Of a DNA stretch of 64,000 bases, positions 62,315-64,000 are shown piece after piece. The stretch lies in contig CM068593.1 in assembly GCA_035048485.1 (NCBI GenBank), forward strand, positions 273,001 to 337,000. Direction: 5' to 3'. The translations under genes were made by a program, and so were the position numbers. The notes under the pieces were generated by a model. It made no database searches, had not been told where the DNA came from, and was given only the letters and a program-made list of their open reading frames with translations. Each line of letters opens with the position of its first letter. Position 1 is the stretch's first letter. This DNA comes from Pteria penguin (taxonomy: Eukaryota > Mollusca > Bivalvia > Pterioida > Pteriidae).

Positions 62315-62490
62315 CTTTTGTTTACAGGATTCCATGATTATTTCAGTATGTGGTGACGCCATCTACCTGATACACTGCATTGAAATGTCATACTATTCAA
62401 CGGAACCTTCCCATGTGGGAAATTTACACAACCAACACCTACCGCGGTGCACAACCAACACCTACCGTGGCACATGGTTTTAAATATCTT
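62315..62490 (-). mobile_element. Diverged family B SINE body
   Basis: Shares gattatttcagtatgtggtg, cgccatctacctgata, cactgcat and acggaac blocks with the family B body. No intact head. Confidence 0.6.
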
Positions 62491-62961
62491 ATCTAAAAGA
62501 CAGTACAAGGAGTATGAGTTCAGGATTACACATGTAAAATAGTATAACACTTTGGAGAGTTGAGGATTATATGTGTACTCATGTAGGACAATGGTTAAGT
62601 TCAGGGTATGTCTTGTATTGTACACTGAATTAATTGGGTGCAAGATGAATCTTGTATGGCACACTAAATCAATTTAGTTCTGGATAAGTGTACAATATTG
62701 AATCAATAATTAATCATAATAGCATTTAGTCTTTTACCAAACATAAAGTTAGGGACTCTAAAAACACTTAATATTTGCACACACCAAAAAACTATCTGCA
62801 AGTGAATTTGAGATATTTGTGATGGTTCTAAAGACATGATCTGTCCATCAAAAACCCTCATGACAACATGATTATGGCAGCTTGTCATACATGATTCAAC
62901 TTAGAAACATCAACATGATTTTGACATGTTTGTTCAGAAATTGACTATACATATTCCATAC

Positions 62962-63012
62962 CTGCAGTTAGGGGGTGGATCCAATGTAATCTCTGCAAGT
63001 TCTTTTTGAATT
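62962..63012 (-). CDS. UBE2E: UBE2E-family ubiquitin-conjugating enzyme, first visible exon
   Basis: This 51-nt exon encodes 16 whole codons, IQKELAEITLDPPPNC, from the first helix of the UBC fold. This peptide is almost diagnostic of the UBE2E group. It is bounded by a polypyrimidine tract plus cag at 63013 and by a gtatgg donor at 62961. Its first base finishes a codon begun two bases earlier in an upstream exon. Its last two bases (AG) combine with the first base of the exon at 43656 to make Ser, so the phase is consistent. The start codon and the Ser-rich N-terminal extension typical of UBE2E lie upstream, beyond the right edge; I found no matching exon between 63013 and 64000. UBE2E proteins act in cytosol and nucleus, taking ubiquitin from E1 and passing it to substrates with RING or HECT E3 ligases. 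Confidence 0.95.
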
Positions 63013-64000
63013 CTGAAAAAAAAATCAATGTCTTTACCTTATACAAATAAACAACAATACAATGCAATTTTAACTCAAGTATGTATCGTTTATTAATATA
63101 AATGCACAAAGATGTATACAATTAGTTATTTAAAAAGAATTCTACAAAAATAGCAGACATAAAAAAGGAAGGCAAGTGCTACAGCTTAGAATTATGGAAC
63201 AGGGAACAAGGACAGGAAAAGGAGAAAAAAAATTTTCAAGAAAGATGGAAAAATATAAAGAAGTAGAGAAGGAAGAGGCAGTCAGAGGGCTGTTGTTTCT
63301 TTCTCCTCTACATCATGTCTGGTACATCTAACAGTCAGTAACTAAGGACAGAAGTAGTTCTTTGCTGTTTGTCAAAACTCTGCTGCTTCTTTCAAAATTT
63401 ATGTAAAAGAAACTTGGGGATAGTAAAAAGAGCAACTTATGATATAAACCATCTGTCAGTCAAATCAAAGTTACATTTCATTTATCTTTTCATAGTTTTT
63501 AGAATCATTGGAGCTGTTTACTTGTGTAAGAAAATTAAAAGACAGAGATGAAAACCGTGCGACACAGGCAGACATGAGCCCCATTGAATGTCTTGACATA
63601 TCTGCTATACAAGTCAATGTTATTATCTCTTGGCACCTTTTCTGGTGATAACTATATCTAAATATACATGTACAGCATGAGTTGCCATGGTTACAGTGAA
63701 TTACAAAAAACATATATATATTGTATGACTTTTGAAGTATCCATTACATACTGGTAATAAGTATCCTAGTATATCCTGGTCAATGAATGGTCAATGAACT
63801 GATCTATCCCTGGAGAAAAGATTCTTATGTGTATTTATAAAGAGGGAAACCTGTTACTCTTTTCTTTGCAAAATTCAACAACCATAGGTGACCCCCCCCC
63901 CACTTCTTTCCCGATAACAGTCTGCAACCAAAGAGTGAAACTCTCCACTTTTCTTTTCCCCACTGCATGGAACAACCTCCCTCCACTGTACACACGTACC
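63013..64000. other. UBE2E intron upstream of the first visible exon
   Basis: A/T-rich single-copy DNA with a purine-rich stretch at about 63190-63280 and C9 at about 63892-63900. No exon encoding the N-terminal extension was found. Confidence 0.5.

Overview
The window reads as nuclear DNA of a lophotrochozoan animal, most likely a mollusc. Genes have short exons with GT-AG introns of 2.6 to 19 kb. There are several tRNA-derived SINEs with perfect target-site duplications, TTAGGG-type interstitial telomeric stretches, inverted-repeat elements with poly-G tracts, and many minisatellites. By eye roughly a third of the window is tandem repeat. No prokaryotic operon, CRISPR, rRNA or intact tRNA gene was found. 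The species assignment is inference.

Genes. (1) Minus strand, 63012 to 40655: three exons of a class III ubiquitin-conjugating enzyme (E2) of the UBE2E family. They cover the whole UBC fold except the first helix start, including the HCN motif and the catalytic cysteine. The 5' exon with the Ser-rich N-terminal extension lies beyond the right edge. (2) Minus strand, about 18.2 kb down to about 6.6 kb: an uncharacterised gene assembled from reading-frame phase. It has two possible first exons (18131-18162 and 15810-15877), three well supported internal exons (12591-12818, 11672-11854, 8061-8217) and a tentative last exon (6590-6700). The product is Pro/Arg-rich and I do not recognise it. (3) Plus strand, 37648-37765: one orphan candidate exon with good splice sites and 39 open codons.

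Layout. 0-5 kb: old repeats and a 46-bp minisatellite split by a SINE. 5-9 kb: AT-rich single-copy DNA, two SINEs, gene 2 3' exons. 9.3-11.6 kb: 58-bp array. 11.7-18.2 kb: gene 2 5' exons with 25-, 36- and 51-bp arrays in introns. 18.9-30 kb: successive arrays with units of 66, 36, 37, 50, 33, 69, 56, 23 and 44 bp, plus a clean MITE. 32.2-36.5 kb: 31-bp array, then a 3.6-kb 46-bp array with a 1,110-bp higher-order repeat. 37.3-40.65 kb: repeat-poor AT-rich DNA, probably UBE2E 3' UTR. 41-43 kb: 30-bp array in the second visible UBE2E intron, cut by a SINE. 43.7-62.96 kb: a 19.3-kb UBE2E intron holding a 3.3-kb 43-bp array, a 35-bp array, smaller arrays, and a perfect 112-bp palindrome.

The two main genes are on the same strand and show no functional link. 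The unusual content is the repeat biology: telomeric insertions bounded by duplications of flanking DNA, higher-order repeats, splice-signal-like motifs iterated in arrays, and a loopless palindrome. I did not find a convincing new biochemical system.
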